DNA of 64,000 bases, taken from assembly GCF_013249045.1 (NCBI RefSeq), contig NZ_JABRWP010000007.1, positions 114,807 through 178,806 on the forward strand, read 5' to 3'. Below the pieces are notes generated by a model. That model ran no database searches, was not told where the DNA came from, and worked only from the letters and a program-made list of their open reading frames with translations. This DNA comes from Winogradskyella eckloniae. Lineage in GTDB: Bacteria > Bacteroidota > Bacteroidia > Flavobacteriales > Flavobacteriaceae. Below are positions 25,001 through 34,575 of the stretch, in pieces (the stretch's first letter is position 1; each line of letters starts with the position of its first letter). The position numbers and the translations under genes were made by a program.

Positions 25001-25999
25001 GTGAAGTTTTTACGTATCATATTGTTTCCCTTTGTGCCAATTTATTTTTTAATCACTTGGTTAAGAAATTGGATGTACGATTTAGGATTTATATCTTCTA
25101 AGTCTTATGATTTTCCTATTATTTGTGTTGGTAATCTCAGTACAGGTGGTACAGGTAAAACACCAATGATAGAATATTTAGTAAGATTATTGCGAGAAGA
25201 TCGGCAACTTGCCACCTTAAGTAGAGGTTATAAACGAAAAACCAAAGGTTTTGTGTTAGCTGACCAACATACCAATGCCGATAAGATTGGAGATGAGCCA
25301 TTTCAGTTTTACAAAAAGTTTAGTGATATTAGTGTTGCCGTAGATGAAGACAGGCAAAATGGTATCGCCAAGCTGATGGGTTTAAAAACGCATCCAGATG
25401 TTATTTTGTTAGATGATGCCTATCAGCATAGAAAGGTAAAAGCGAAATGTAACATAATGTTAACGGCTTATAATAATCTATATTTTAAAGATTGGGTTTT
25501 GCCAACAGGCAATTTACGCGAACCTAGATTAGGCGCAAAGCGTGCAGATATTATAGTGGTAACAAAATGTAATAACGATCTATCTGAAGCTGAAAAGTTT
25601 GAAATGGCATCTAAAATGAACTTAAAAAAACACCAGCAGCTATTTTTTAGTTACATTGATTATGCACCACACGTTAAATCGGAAAGTGATACACTCGATT
25701 TAGAACATTTACCAGAATTTTTACTCGTTACAGGTATAGCCAATGCCAATCCACTAGTTGAATTTTTAACGCGAAAAGGTTTAAAATTTAGTCATTTGGA
25801 GTTTCGTGATCATTACGATTTTAAGCCGTCAGATATTGAAAAAATAGTCGAGAATAAATTAATAGTTACAACAGAAAAGGATTTTGTTAGATTATCTGGC
25901 CAAAAGGAATTACATGGGAAATTGTATTATCTGCCAATAGAAGTAAAAATTGATAATGCAACGCAGTTTGATGGATTGGTAAAACGTATTATTAACTAA
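25001..25999 (+). CDS. lpxK: tetraacyldisaccharide 4'-kinase
   Basis: A 332-residue inner-membrane P-loop kinase. The N-terminal hydrophobic helix is about residues 5-20. The Walker A region reads GNLSTGGTGKTP near 43-54, followed by LSRGYKRKTKGF and DEPFQFYKKF. DDAYQHRKV carries the LpxK DD(A/G)xQH motif, and NLREP(R) follows. It phosphorylates the lipid A precursor at the 4' position. The start codon is GTG. The 3' end overlaps the convergent hybrid kinase by 8 bp. Confidence 0.93.
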   Translation: MKFLRIILFPFVPIYFLITWLRNWMYDLGFISSKSYDFPIICVGNLSTGGTGKTPMIEYLVRLLREDRQLATLSRGYKRKTKGFVLADQHTNADKIGDEPFQFYKKFSDISVAVDEDRQNGIAKLMGLKTHPDVILLDDAYQHRKVKAKCNIMLTAYNNLYFKDWVLPTGNLREPRLGAKRADIIVVTKCNNDLSEAEKFEMASKMNLKKHQQLFFSYIDYAPHVKSESDTLDLEHLPEFLLVTGIANANPLVEFLTRKGLKFSHLEFRDHYDFKPSDIEKIVENKLIVTTEKDFVRLSGQKELHGKLYYLPIEVKIDNATQFDGLVKRIIN

Positions 26000-28232
26000 A
26001 GTAGCTCGAAACAATTTTCTCTCCTGATAAGGCTGCGTGTAATTTAGATTCGAAATCCTCTTGTTTAAATGGTTTAGAGATAATATCATTAAAACCAGCT
26101 TCACCAAACTCATGCATTTTATCTTCTAAGGTCACAGCAGTAAGGGCAAAAATAGTTAGCTCTTTGTCAAAAGTTCTAATAATTTTAGTCGCTTCTAATC
26201 CACTAATTCCTGGCATGTGAATATCCATTAAAACAACATCGTAGGTAACTTCTTTTACTTTTTCTACTGCAGCTTCACCATTATCAACGACATCACAATA
26301 TAGATTCATTTTGTTCAGAATCTTCTTGGTAATCATTTGATTGATTTTGTTGTCTTCTACAATTAGAATTTTTACATTACTTAAATCCAAACTATCCATC
26401 TTATTAACTTTTTTAACGTCTTGTGTTTTTGGTTTTTCGGCTTCTTTATCATATTCTAGAGGCAGTTCAAAAAAGAATGTTGTGCCTTTACCAAGCTCAC
26501 TCTTTAGATAAATTTTACCTTTTAGAATTTGAATAAGTCCTTTTACAATAGATAAGCCAAGACCAGTTCCGCCATATTTTCTGTTTATTTGTACAGAACC
26601 TTGCGAGAAGCTGTCAAACATTTGACCTTGCTTTTCTTTTGTAATACCAATACCATTATCTTCAATTTCAAAACGTAAGTTGTAGGTGTTGTCTTTAACA
26701 TCAATTTTGTACGCTTTTACCCAGATGTCTCCATCTTTGGTGAATTTAATAGCATTTCCAAGTAGGTTAATTAAGATTTGGGAAATCTTTAGTTGGTCGC
26801 CAATATAGTTTTCTGGCAATCCTTTTTCATAATCAAAATGAATCTTTGTGTTTTGGTCGTTAGCAGAATTACTAAGTGCCGAAATCACATTTTCTAGTTT
26901 ATTTTTAAGGTTAAAGTTTTCTGGGTCTAACTCTACCTTATTGGCTTCAATTTTATTTATTTGAAGTATATCATTGATAAAAGTTAATAGGTAATCCCCT
27001 GAAAATTTTAATGATTTTAAATGTGGAATTTGATGCTCTTTTGGTTCTTCATCTAAGAGCATATTTGTTATACCCGTTACCGCATATAATGGTGTGCGCA
27101 GCTCATGAGTAACGGTAGATAAAAAATTTGCTTTTGTTTTAGAGGCTAATTCTGCTTTCTCTTTAGCGACGATAAGTTCATCGTTCTTTTTGTGAAGCAT
27201 TGTATTTGTATTTAGCCTAATGTTATTGTTTTTATATAATGATAATGTTAGTAAAGACAGTATAGTAATTAATGCAATACTTAAAATTGTAGTGATTCTG
27301 GTAAATGCACTTTCAGCATTAACTTCTTCAATTTGAGCTTTTAATTGTGCATTTTCTGCGTCTTTATACCTATCAATATTTTCACCAGACATGCCAGATG
27401 GTATGTTGTTTCGTTTTATATTTAAAATAGAGTCTGATAACTTAATATGCTCTTTTATATAATAATAAGAGCGTTCAAAATCTTTATGATTATGATGTAT
27501 ATCACTAAGCGCAACATAGGCTTCGTTGACATTTGCTAATATATTATGCTCTTTAGCAATGGATAGGCCTTCTTCTGCTTGTGATAGTGCTAAGTCGGTT
27601 TTGTTTAAGGCGTCAGATACCTTAGCACTTTGAATTAATGCACTACTTAAACGATCATCTTGATTAAATTTCTTGGCAATAATGATGGTTCGCTCTAGGC
27701 GTGATTTTGCTTCTTCGTAACGCTTTTGCGCTATAAATATTTTTGCTTCGTTTAGCGAAACATCTGAGATAAATTCTTCTAAATCTTCTTGTTCAAAAAG
27801 ATTTTTAGCAGAATTAAAATATTGTAAGGCATAATCGTATTCTTCTAAATTACTATGAATTACACCTTTTATATTATATGTTATTGCTAAATTGGTATAA
27901 TCGTTAATTTCGCGTTGTATTTTTAACGCAGTATGAAGTGAAATTGTTGCTAAATCAGGTTTGTTAACTAAAAATTGAACTTTAGCAATCTTGGTGTGTA
28001 TTTTTCCTTGATTGACCTTATCATCAATTTTAGTAGCAATGGTCAAGGCTTTATCTAGATTATCTTGTGCATCGTAATATTTACCGCGATCACTATCTAT
28101 TTTGGCCTGAACTAAATGATTTTCAAGCTGTAAGGTTAATGTGTCTGTGTCTTCTACGCTTTCTTGTTGCGAGAAAATCAGACTACAAAAACATGCTAAA
28201 AAAACAAATATGTAATATTTGAAATGGGACAT
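25992..28232 (-). CDS. hybrid sensor histidine kinase with TPR sensor and receiver domain
   Basis: A 746-residue protein. The signal peptide ends near FSQ (21). TPR-like helical repeats span about 35-275 in the periplasm. A membrane helix lies at about 313-334 and the HisKA domain has H376 in THELRTP. The HATPase domain (N-box LINLLGNA, DNGIG, GTGLGL) spans about 475-595. A C-terminal receiver (622-740) carries D670 in VLMDIHMPG and K720 in ISKPF. The phosphate likely passes H376 to D670; no HPt domain or output protein is nearby. TPR sensing points to a protein or peptide ligand. Confidence 0.92.
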   Translation of the reverse strand: MSHFKYYIFVFLACFCSLIFSQQESVEDTDTLTLQLENHLVQAKIDSDRGKYYDAQDNLDKALTIATKIDDKVNQGKIHTKIAKVQFLVNKPDLATISLHTALKIQREINDYTNLAITYNIKGVIHSNLEEYDYALQYFNSAKNLFEQEDLEEFISDVSLNEAKIFIAQKRYEEAKSRLERTIIIAKKFNQDDRLSSALIQSAKVSDALNKTDLALSQAEEGLSIAKEHNILANVNEAYVALSDIHHNHKDFERSYYYIKEHIKLSDSILNIKRNNIPSGMSGENIDRYKDAENAQLKAQIEEVNAESAFTRITTILSIALITILSLLTLSLYKNNNIRLNTNTMLHKKNDELIVAKEKAELASKTKANFLSTVTHELRTPLYAVTGITNMLLDEEPKEHQIPHLKSLKFSGDYLLTFINDILQINKIEANKVELDPENFNLKNKLENVISALSNSANDQNTKIHFDYEKGLPENYIGDQLKISQILINLLGNAIKFTKDGDIWVKAYKIDVKDNTYNLRFEIEDNGIGITKEKQGQMFDSFSQGSVQINRKYGGTGLGLSIVKGLIQILKGKIYLKSELGKGTTFFFELPLEYDKEAEKPKTQDVKKVNKMDSLDLSNVKILIVEDNKINQMITKKILNKMNLYCDVVDNGEAAVEKVKEVTYDVVLMDIHMPGISGLEATKIIRTFDKELTIFALTAVTLEDKMHEFGEAGFNDIISKPFKQEDFESKLHAALSGEKIVSSYFS

Positions 28233-28252
28233 TCAGCTCATTTAATTTGTAG

Positions 28253-28260
28253 CAAATATA
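28253..28260 (-). promoter_or_regulatory. -7 box (TATATTTG) of the hybrid kinase
   Basis: Minus-strand match to TAnnTTTG, 20 bp upstream of the ATG at 28232, in the 50-bp gap after the GAPDH gene. Confidence 0.5.
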
Positions 28261-28282
28261 AATATTTATTCGATAAAAGCTA

Positions 28283-29278
28283 TTATTTTACCGATAAATT
28301 GCATATTAGGTCTAAAATTCTTGAGCTATAACCTGTTTCATTATCGTACCAACCTACTATTTTTACCATGTTTCCGATTACGGAAGTCATCTGAGAATCA
28401 AAGATACAAGAGTGCGGATTTCCAACAATATCTACAGAAACTATTGGGTCTTCTGTATATTCTAGTATATCTTTTAATGGTCCTTCGGCTGCTGTTTTAA
28501 AAATTTGGTTAACATTTTCAATAGATGTTGGCTTTTCTACATTTATTGTTATATCTGTTAAAGAGCCATTTGCTACAGGTACTCTAATACCACATCCACC
28601 AATGACGTCTGATAAATCCGGAAATATTTTAGTGAGTGCTTTTGCAGCTCCTGTTGTTGTTGGAACAATAGATTGTCCGGCTGCTCTAGCTCTACGTAAA
28701 TCTTTATGTGGTTGGTCATGCAGACTTTGGTCTGTTGTATAGGAATGAATAGTGGTAATATAGGCTTGTTTTATCCCAAGATGTTCTTTAATTAAAGCAA
28801 TCATTGGTGCTGCATTATTGGTAGTGCAAGATGCATTAGAAATAATGGTTTCATCACCATTGATACTTTGGTCATTTACTCCAAGGACTATGGTTTTTAT
28901 ATCATCTTCTATGGCAGGAACAGATAAAATAACGCGTTTACCGCCATTAGTGATATGATGTTGAAGTTCTGTTTTAGACTTAAATTTTCCTGTAGACTCT
29001 ATGACAAAGTCGGGTTTTATTTCAGACCAATCTAAGTGTTTAGGGTGAGTGGAATTATATAAAGGAATAGCAATATCGTTAACTATAATATTGTTTTGGT
29101 TATAACTAACGTCTTCATTTAAAACACCGTGAATGCTATCGTATTTTAACAAATGACTTAATGTTTTAGCGTCTGCCAAATCATTTATTGCTACTACTTT
29201 TATCTGCTGTGTTTGTATGGCTAGCCTAAAAATTCGACGGCCAATTCTACCAAAGCCGTTGATGGCAATTGTAATCAT
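28283..29278 (-). CDS. gap: type I glyceraldehyde-3-phosphate dehydrogenase
   Basis: A 331-residue protein. NAD-binding INGFGRIGRRIFR is at the N-terminus. The catalytic C151 is in SNASCTTN, and the histidine is in TTIHSYTTDQ. RRARAAGQSIVPTTTGAAKA is the inorganic-phosphate/substrate loop, and WYDNETGYS is at the C-terminus. It oxidises glyceraldehyde-3-phosphate in the cytoplasm. Its ATG overlaps the lipA stop codon (TAATG), so the two are translationally coupled. Whether this is the glycolytic or a gluconeogenic paralogue cannot be decided here. Confidence 0.92.
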   Translation of the reverse strand: MITIAINGFGRIGRRIFRLAIQTQQIKVVAINDLADAKTLSHLLKYDSIHGVLNEDVSYNQNNIIVNDIAIPLYNSTHPKHLDWSEIKPDFVIESTGKFKSKTELQHHITNGGKRVILSVPAIEDDIKTIVLGVNDQSINGDETIISNASCTTNNAAPMIALIKEHLGIKQAYITTIHSYTTDQSLHDQPHKDLRRARAAGQSIVPTTTGAAKALTKIFPDLSDVIGGCGIRVPVANGSLTDITINVEKPTSIENVNQIFKTAAEGPLKDILEYTEDPIVSVDIVGNPHSCIFDSQMTSVIGNMVKIVGWYDNETGYSSRILDLICNLSVK

Positions 29279-30150
29279 TAATTAATGTGTTTTTGTGCCT
29301 TATATGAAGATCTTACCAAAGCGCTACTTTCAACATGTCTAAATCCTAATTCTAATCCAATGTCTTCATATTCTTTAAATTGGTCAGGATTAATAAACTG
29401 TTTTACTGGTAAATGTTTTTTACTTGGTTGTAGATATTGGCCAATAGTTACGACATCCACATCATTTGCTCTAAGGTCATGCAAAGTTTGTATAACTTCT
29501 TCACGTTCTTCTCCTAAACCTAGCATAATACCAGATTTTGTTCTGCGTTGTCCTTGGGCTTTTAAATATTTTAAAACACCTAAACTTCTATCATATTGCG
29601 CTTGTATTCTAACCTCGCGCGTAAGGCGTCTAACGGTTTCTATATTGTGAGAAACCACTTCTGGTGCAACGTCGATAATTCTGTCAATGTGTTTTTCTAT
29701 ACCTTGAAAATCAGGAATTAACGTTTCTAGTGTTGTGTTAGGATTCATTCGTCTTACAGCTTTTACAGTTTCGGACCACATAATGCTTCCCATATCTTTT
29801 AAATCATCACGATCTACACTGGTTAATACAGCATGCTTTATTTGCATTAATTTAATTGAGCGCGCCACTTTTTCTGGTTCGTCCCAATCTACAGTTTCTG
29901 GCCTTCCTGTTTTAACACCACAAAATCCACAAGAACGCGTGCATACATTACCTAATATCATAAAGGTTGCTGTACCTTCTCCCCAACATTCGCCCATGTT
30001 AGGGCAGCTGCCAGACGTACAAATCGTATTTAATTTGTATTTGTCTACTAAAGATCTTAGTTCTGTATATTTTTTGCCTGTCGGTAATTTTACTCTTAAC
30101 CACTTTGGCTTACGTTCTGGTAAAATATTTGATGCGACTTTGGTTTCCAT
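29278..30150 (-). CDS. lipA: lipoyl synthase
   Basis: A 290-residue radical-SAM enzyme. The auxiliary cluster motif is [12 protein letters not shown] and the radical-SAM cluster is CTRSCGFC. The C-terminal RSSYKAQ carries the auxiliary-cluster serine. It inserts two sulfurs into octanoyl chains on lipoyl domains. I chose ATG at 30150 (METKVASN) because an upstream TTG at 30174 lies inside the likely -7 box TATCTTTG. The gap gene overlaps its stop codon by one base. Confidence 0.94.
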   Translation of the reverse strand: METKVASNILPERKPKWLRVKLPTGKKYTELRSLVDKYKLNTICTSGSCPNMGECWGEGTATFMILGNVCTRSCGFCGVKTGRPETVDWDEPEKVARSIKLMQIKHAVLTSVDRDDLKDMGSIMWSETVKAVRRMNPNTTLETLIPDFQGIEKHIDRIIDVAPEVVSHNIETVRRLTREVRIQAQYDRSLGVLKYLKAQGQRRTKSGIMLGLGEEREEVIQTLHDLRANDVDVVTIGQYLQPSKKHLPVKQFINPDQFKEYEDIGLELGFRHVESSALVRSSYKAQKHIN

Positions 30151-30171
30151 GCAGTTTTGTATTTCTATAGA

Positions 30172-30179
30172 CAAAGATA
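30172..30179 (-). promoter_or_regulatory. -7 box (TATCTTTG) of lipA
   Basis: Minus-strand match to TAnnTTTG, 22-29 bp upstream of the ATG at 30150. It decides the lipA start, because the alternative TTG start overlaps it. Confidence 0.55.
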
Positions 30180-30288
30180 CGAAGTAAATAACAAAAATTG
30201 AGCCTTTGTATACAATGTTGGTGGTGTTAAAAAAAGAGCTGTTGCTTAACCAAACATAAATACATTTATGTGACTCTATTTTAGTGGT

Positions 30289-30834
30289 CTATGCTTTGGT
30301 AATAATAGCGGCTAATAGCTTTTTTGCTCTTAAGAGTTTTACCTTTACATTATTTATGGGCTCATGGAGTTCGTTAGAAATTTCTTTGTAACTCAATTCT
30401 TGAAAATATCTTAAGTTAATCACTTCTTGATAATGTGGCTTCAACTTTTTTATATCCCTTAGTAATTTTGCTAAGTTTTGTTCTGTAATAATCTTATCTT
30501 CAGGCGTAGGCGAGTCGTCAATAATTTCAAAATAATTATCATTATCGTCTTTTGATGTATTATTGATCGTTTTTTTTTGCTTTCGAACTAAATCAATATG
30601 AATGTTTTTTGATATTGTAATCAGCCAAGTTTTAAACTTAAACGATTCGTTATAGGTGTCAATTTTATCAAAAGCTTTTGAAAAAGTTTGAATAGTGATG
30701 TCTTCGGCATCATTTTCGTTTTGAGTTCTTTTAAGCTGAAATCCATAGACATCATTCCAAAAAGAATCTAGTAAAAAATTAAATGCAATTTGTTCTTTGT
30801 TTTTTGCTTTTGAAATGGCCTCTTTTATTTCCAA
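30289..30834 (-). CDS. ECF-type sigma-70 family RNA polymerase sigma factor
   Basis: A 181-residue protein. Region 2 shows NDAEDITIQTFSKAFDKIDTY and FKTWLITISKNIHIDLVRK. Region 4 shows LKPHYQEVINLRYFQELSYKEISNELHEPINNVKVKLLRAKKLL. It begins inside the last codons of the upstream glycosyltransferase gene (10-bp overlap), so the two are translationally coupled. No anti-sigma gene is adjacent, in contrast to the sigma factor at 33835. Its regulon is unknown. Confidence 0.9.
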   Translation of the reverse strand: MEIKEAISKAKNKEQIAFNFLLDSFWNDVYGFQLKRTQNENDAEDITIQTFSKAFDKIDTYNESFKFKTWLITISKNIHIDLVRKQKKTINNTSKDDNDNYFEIIDDSPTPEDKIITEQNLAKLLRDIKKLKPHYQEVINLRYFQELSYKEISNELHEPINNVKVKLLRAKKLLAAIITKA

Positions 30835-31937
30835 TGTTTTGGTTTCGATATCTTATTAGCTATAAAGATACTTAATTGTGTAGTAATTAAAAATAATTCT
30901 AAAAATGGCGCTAAGAGAATAAGGTCTGTTTCCTCAAACTTTTTAGCCGTTAACCCAAAACAGAGCCATTGTATAACAAAGCGCGTGCCTGCCAAAGCTA
31001 ATAGCCATTCCCAAGGCGTTGAGGTAAATATTAGTGAGATACCTAATACCCAGAAAAGCAACTGTGAGATAAAAAAGACACCAAGTATGATTTGATGTTT
31101 TAATTTATAAAATTTAGCTGTTGTGATATGCCTTCTTTTTTGAATTATCCAAGATATAAATGATGGTTTGGCCTCAGAAATAGTGAAACTCTCTTTTGAG
31201 AAGCATAATGCCGTGTTTTTAGCATTGGCGACTTCGTTTATAAATAAATCATCATCTCCAGATTTTATGGACATGTGATTGTTAAAGCCACGATTATTAA
31301 AAAAGAGTTCTTTTCTGTAGGCCATATTACGTCCTACACCCATATAAGGCAATTCTAATTTAGCATAAGAGAAATACTGTAAGGCAGTCATTACGGTTTC
31401 AAACCTTATGAGTTTGTTTAGAAAAGAAAATTTCTTTTTTGCGTAAGCACCATAACCTAAAACGATAGATTTTTCGTTAGAAAAGTGGGCACTCATATGT
31501 GATAACCATAATTTAGAATTAGGCACACAATCGGCATCAGTAAAAACTAAGAAATCATTTTTAGATGCTTTAATACCTAAGGTTAGTGCGTATTTTTTAT
31601 TTCCCCAAAATGCTTCGTTACTTTTTACATCAACAAGTTTTATGTTGGTGTTTTGAGAAGCAAAAATTTCCATAATTTCTAATGTCTCATCACTAGAACT
31701 GTCGTTTACTAAAACAATTTCGAAATTGGAATAATCTTGGTTTAATATGGATGGTAAGTTTTTTTCTAAATTTTGAGCTTCATTTTTAGCACAAATAATA
31801 ACAGAAACTGGAATTTGTTTTTTTAATCGAGATTCTGGTCGTTTTATAGCAAATGAAAAGAGAAAACTAGTGTAATATACGACCTGAATTATAACTACGA
31901 CGAAAAATGCGTAAAACAGTAATGTGGTAAAAGCCAT
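30825..31937 (-). CDS. membrane glycosyltransferase, family 2
   Basis: A 370-residue protein. An N-terminal membrane helix (about 4-25) leads to a GT-A domain with PVSVIICAKNEAQNLEKNLPS and LVNDSSSDETLE. The DxD-type motif is FTDADCVP, and GDDDLFINE is the acceptor region. QKRRHIT stands in the place of the Q(Q/R)xRW motif of processive synthases. Three C-terminal hydrophobic segments follow (about 285-365). It would polymerise or attach a sugar at the inner membrane; the product is unknown. Confidence 0.88.
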   Translation of the reverse strand: MAFTTLLFYAFFVVVIIQVVYYTSFLFSFAIKRPESRLKKQIPVSVIICAKNEAQNLEKNLPSILNQDYSNFEIVLVNDSSSDETLEIMEIFASQNTNIKLVDVKSNEAFWGNKKYALTLGIKASKNDFLVFTDADCVPNSKLWLSHMSAHFSNEKSIVLGYGAYAKKKFSFLNKLIRFETVMTALQYFSYAKLELPYMGVGRNMAYRKELFFNNRGFNNHMSIKSGDDDLFINEVANAKNTALCFSKESFTISEAKPSFISWIIQKRRHITTAKFYKLKHQIILGVFFISQLLFWVLGISLIFTSTPWEWLLALAGTRFVIQWLCFGLTAKKFEETDLILLAPFLELFLITTQLSIFIANKISKPKHWK

Positions 31938-31943
31938 TAAGGT

Positions 31944-32147
31944 TTAAGAATGTTGAGGTTCGCTACAATCTTTATATTGATCTGGAGTTTTACCGCAAAA
32001 GCCACAAGCTTCACCTTCTTTGTTAAGCATTGGGTTTTGACTCGCACACGTACCAGCGAATTCACCATTTTTTTTGGCCCATAGTTTAATGGCTATTCCG
32101 GCTACAGCGAAAGCTAAAAGTGCTAGTGTTATTAATAGTAATTTCAT
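31944..32147 (-). CDS. small membrane protein with Cys-rich tail
   Basis: A 67-residue protein with one membrane helix (residues 2-21), then a charged turn (KLWAKKNGEFAGTC). The Cys-rich segment GEACGFCGKTPDQYKDC has five cysteines in all, with a CxxC pair. It may bind a metal or form disulfides outside the cytoplasm. It ends 6 bp before the glycosyltransferase gene, so it is the likely first gene of that operon. No family function is known to me. Confidence 0.75.
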   Translation of the reverse strand: MKLLLITLALLAFAVAGIAIKLWAKKNGEFAGTCASQNPMLNKEGEACGFCGKTPDQYKDCSEPQHS

Positions 32148-32166
32148 TATTCTACTAAATTTTGCA

Positions 32167-32174
32167 CAAAGATA
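32167..32174 (-). promoter_or_regulatory. -7 box (TATCTTTG) of the small membrane protein operon
   Basis: Minus-strand match to TAnnTTTG, 20-27 bp upstream of the ATG at 32147. It would drive the 67-residue protein, the glycosyltransferase and the sigma factor as one unit. Confidence 0.5.
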
Positions 32175-32280
32175 ATACTTTTACTTTGATTCCTTATCGT
32201 ATTTTTTTTGTGACTTAACATTCTGATTATGTGTCATATTAGCATTCAACATATATTACTAACTAATTAATTTATCAATT

Positions 32281-32967
32281 ATGAAAAAATTATTTGCAGA
32301 GTTCTTTGGAACGTTTTGGCTTGTTTTTGGAGGTTGTGGTAGTGCAATTTTCGCGGCAGGAATTCCTGAATTGGGAATTGGATTTGTCGGTGTCGCTTTG
32401 GCCTTTGGATTAACGGTGTTAACCATGGCATATGCAGTGGGACATGTTTCTGGAGCTCATTTTAATCCAGCAGTATCTATTGGTCTTTGGGCTGGTGGAA
32501 AATTTGATGCAAAAGATCTTCCTGGTTATATTATAGCACAGGTTATTGGTGCCATTGCGGCAGCAGGTGTATTATATCTTATTGTGTCGGGAAAATCTGG
32601 TTTTGATGGTGTCGGTGGTTTTGCTGCTAATGGTTATGGCGAATTGTCTCCAGATGGTTATGGATTAGTTTCTGCTTTGGTAGCAGAATTTGTGCTAACA
32701 GCATTTTTTCTATTGGTTATTTTAGGGAGTACGTATCCTAAAGCTCCTAAAGGATTTGCTGGTATTGCAATTGGTTTGGCTTTAGTATTAATACATTTAA
32801 TTAGTATACCAATAACAAATACATCTGTAAATCCTGCGAGATCTTTAAGTCAAGCGATTTACGCAGATGGTGCATATTTATCTCAAGTATGGTTGTTTTG
32901 GGTTGCGCCTATTGCTGGTGCAATTGCAGGTGGATTAATACACAAAACGTTGTTTTCTAAAGATTAA
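32281..32967 (+). CDS. aqpZ: aquaporin Z
   Basis: A 228-residue MIP-family channel with six membrane helices. Both half-helix motifs are intact: N62-P-A in GAHFNPAVS and a second in NTSVNPARS. The N-terminal [19 protein letters not shown] is typical of AqpZ. Histidine and arginine of the selectivity filter (LIHLIS and NPARS) indicate a water-specific pore. Monocistronic, with a strong terminator after it. Confidence 0.94.
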   Translation: MKKLFAEFFGTFWLVFGGCGSAIFAAGIPELGIGFVGVALAFGLTVLTMAYAVGHVSGAHFNPAVSIGLWAGGKFDAKDLPGYIIAQVIGAIAAAGVLYLIVSGKSGFDGVGGFAANGYGELSPDGYGLVSALVAEFVLTAFFLLVILGSTYPKAPKGFAGIAIGLALVLIHLISIPITNTSVNPARSLSQAIYADGAYLSQVWLFWVAPIAGAIAGGLIHKTLFSKD

Positions 32968-32986
32968 GATCTTAAAAATAATATAC

Positions 32987-33023
32987 AAAAAGAGGCGCAA
33001 TGTTTATTGCGCCTCTTTTTTTG
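32987..33023. terminator. bidirectional hairpin terminator
   Basis: AAAAAGAGGCGCAAT / ATTGCGCCTCTTTTTTT inverted repeat between the convergent aqpZ and anti-sigma genes. Confidence 0.88.
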
Positions 33024-33043
33024 TTATTTATATATTAAAAGTT

Positions 33044-33832
33044 CTATTGATCTTTTAATGATACTTCTGCAACTTCAGTATCTGTTTCAGTAGTATTATC
33101 TTTTGATTTTATTTTTATACTCAATGCTAATGCATCTTCCATATATGGAATTTGCTTTAACTTACGGTCAGACTCATCTAGTATACCTAAGTTTACCATT
33201 TTGTCTTGCATTTCTGCCCAAATCTCGTAATGCTGCTCTTCTGGTAATTGTGGTAAAGAAATAACATCAATCATTGACGTTTTTTCAATTGGATTAATAT
33301 AAGCAACCGTTTTTAAGTCTTTAGCACGATCATTACCTGTAATTAAATATTTTTTAGAATCAGGATTGTTTAATTTCATTAATTCTCTTGACAATTGATC
33401 TAATTTAGAATTATTAGATTCAATGTCACTACGCAAATCATAAATTTCATCAACAACAACATTGTTTTCGTTGTTTAATTGCATGTTTTTTTGATATAAC
33501 ATAAATGATGTAGCGGCAAATAAAACTGCCGCAGCACTTGCTGCAATACTATACCAAGGTGTTTTTCTTTTTTGTACTAAATTGATGACTTTAGTGTCTT
33601 TTGTGTCTTCTAAAGCGGCAAATATGTCTTCTAACATATCATTTGGTACTTCTGTAGCGCCAGCTTTAGCTATGATTTCTAAATTATTTTGTAATTCTTC
33701 GTAGGCTTCTGCTGCTTCAGAATAATTGTCAATAAAGTACTCAACCTCCTTAGATTCTTCCAAGGAAGTATCTCCAACTAAATACTTATTAAGTAAGTTA
33801 GAGTTTAAAAAAGTATGTAATTTTTTTTCCAT
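33044..33832 (-). CDS. anti-sigma factor (RskA-like)
   Basis: A 262-residue protein. The cytoplasmic N-terminal zinc-less anti-sigma domain is about residues 1-85 (LNKYLVGDTSLEESKEVEYFI). One membrane helix lies near 93-109, then a periplasmic coiled segment and an RskA-type C-terminal domain (VISLPQLPEEQHYEIWAEMQDKMVNLGIL). It would hold the sigma factor encoded 2 bp upstream at the membrane and release it on an envelope signal. The two genes form an operon. Confidence 0.88.
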   Translation of the reverse strand: MEKKLHTFLNSNLLNKYLVGDTSLEESKEVEYFIDNYSEAAEAYEELQNNLEIIAKAGATEVPNDMLEDIFAALEDTKDTKVINLVQKRKTPWYSIAASAAAVLFAATSFMLYQKNMQLNNENNVVVDEIYDLRSDIESNNSKLDQLSRELMKLNNPDSKKYLITGNDRAKDLKTVAYINPIEKTSMIDVISLPQLPEEQHYEIWAEMQDKMVNLGILDESDRKLKQIPYMEDALALSIKIKSKDNTTETDTEVAEVSLKDQ

Positions 33833-33834
33833 GA

Positions 33835-34416
33835 TTAACTGTTTTCTGGATCGTAAACCTTCTTAAGTTCTCGTAATCCTATTTTTAATCTAGATTTTAT
33901 TGTACCAAGCGGAATTTCTAATTCGTCACTAGCTTCTTGCTGTGTCATCCCTTGAAAAAACAAGGCGTCTAACACGATTTGGTATTTTTCTTCTAGTCGA
34001 CCAACATGCTCTTTAATGTCCATGACATCTTGGTTTAAATTAGATGTTGGTAGAATATATACGTTAGAAGTTTCAATTTGGACTTCTTTCTGAAAACGAT
34101 TATTAAAACTTCTTAATTTATCAATGGCTGTATTTCTTGCAATACGAAATAACCATGTAAATAGTTTTGCCTTTGACGGGTCATATTTTGAAGCGTTTTT
34201 CCAAACTTTAACGAAGGTTTCTTGTAAGGCATCTTGCGCTACTTCTTCATTAATTGTTATTTTTAAAATAACACCATATAAGCTGTTCGAATAATTTTCG
34301 TAAAGTAAATTTAATGCACGCTTATCTCCTTTTTGGAGTAAATCGATTATTTTTTTCTCTATTGGTGTTATACTCAAAGTGTTAAAGTTTGTTTTTTTTA
34401 TATTTATGACATCCAA
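33835..34416 (-). CDS. ECF sigma factor (SigK-like group)
   Basis: A 193-residue protein. Region 2 is LYENYSNSLYGVILKI and AQDALQETFVKVWKNASKYDPSKAKLFTWLFRIARNTAIDKLRS. Region 4 is LDALFFQGMTQQEASDELEIPLGTIKSRLKIGLRELKKVY. It pairs with the RskA-like anti-sigma gene directly downstream. Its own -7-like TATATTTA lies in the upstream gap. Confidence 0.92.
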   Translation of the reverse strand: MDVINIKKTNFNTLSITPIEKKIIDLLQKGDKRALNLLYENYSNSLYGVILKITINEEVAQDALQETFVKVWKNASKYDPSKAKLFTWLFRIARNTAIDKLRSFNNRFQKEVQIETSNVYILPTSNLNQDVMDIKEHVGRLEEKYQIVLDALFFQGMTQQEASDELEIPLGTIKSRLKIGLRELKKVYDPENS

Positions 34417-34542
34417 ATTGGATTTTGAAACGTAAATATAATTAAATACACCTTATATAGGTGCCCTCAATATATTTTTAGAATAATTTTTACTTCATAA
34501 GCGTTTGATTAATAGCATTTTCAACAGAGGTTATTCTAAAGC

Positions 34543-34575
34543 TAAAAGTCCCAATCCAAATTGGGACTTTTGTTT
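34543..34575 (-). terminator. rho-independent terminator after murB
   Basis: AAAAGTCCCAA-tcca-aaTTGGGACTTTT inverted repeat at the murB stop codon, with AT-rich flanks. It separates murB from the sigma factor gene. Confidence 0.75.

Noticed and set aside
30151..30174. TTG start at 30174 for lipA
   Set aside because: It lies within the TATCTTTG -7 box, so it would not be in the mRNA. The known family N-terminus fits the ATG at 30150.
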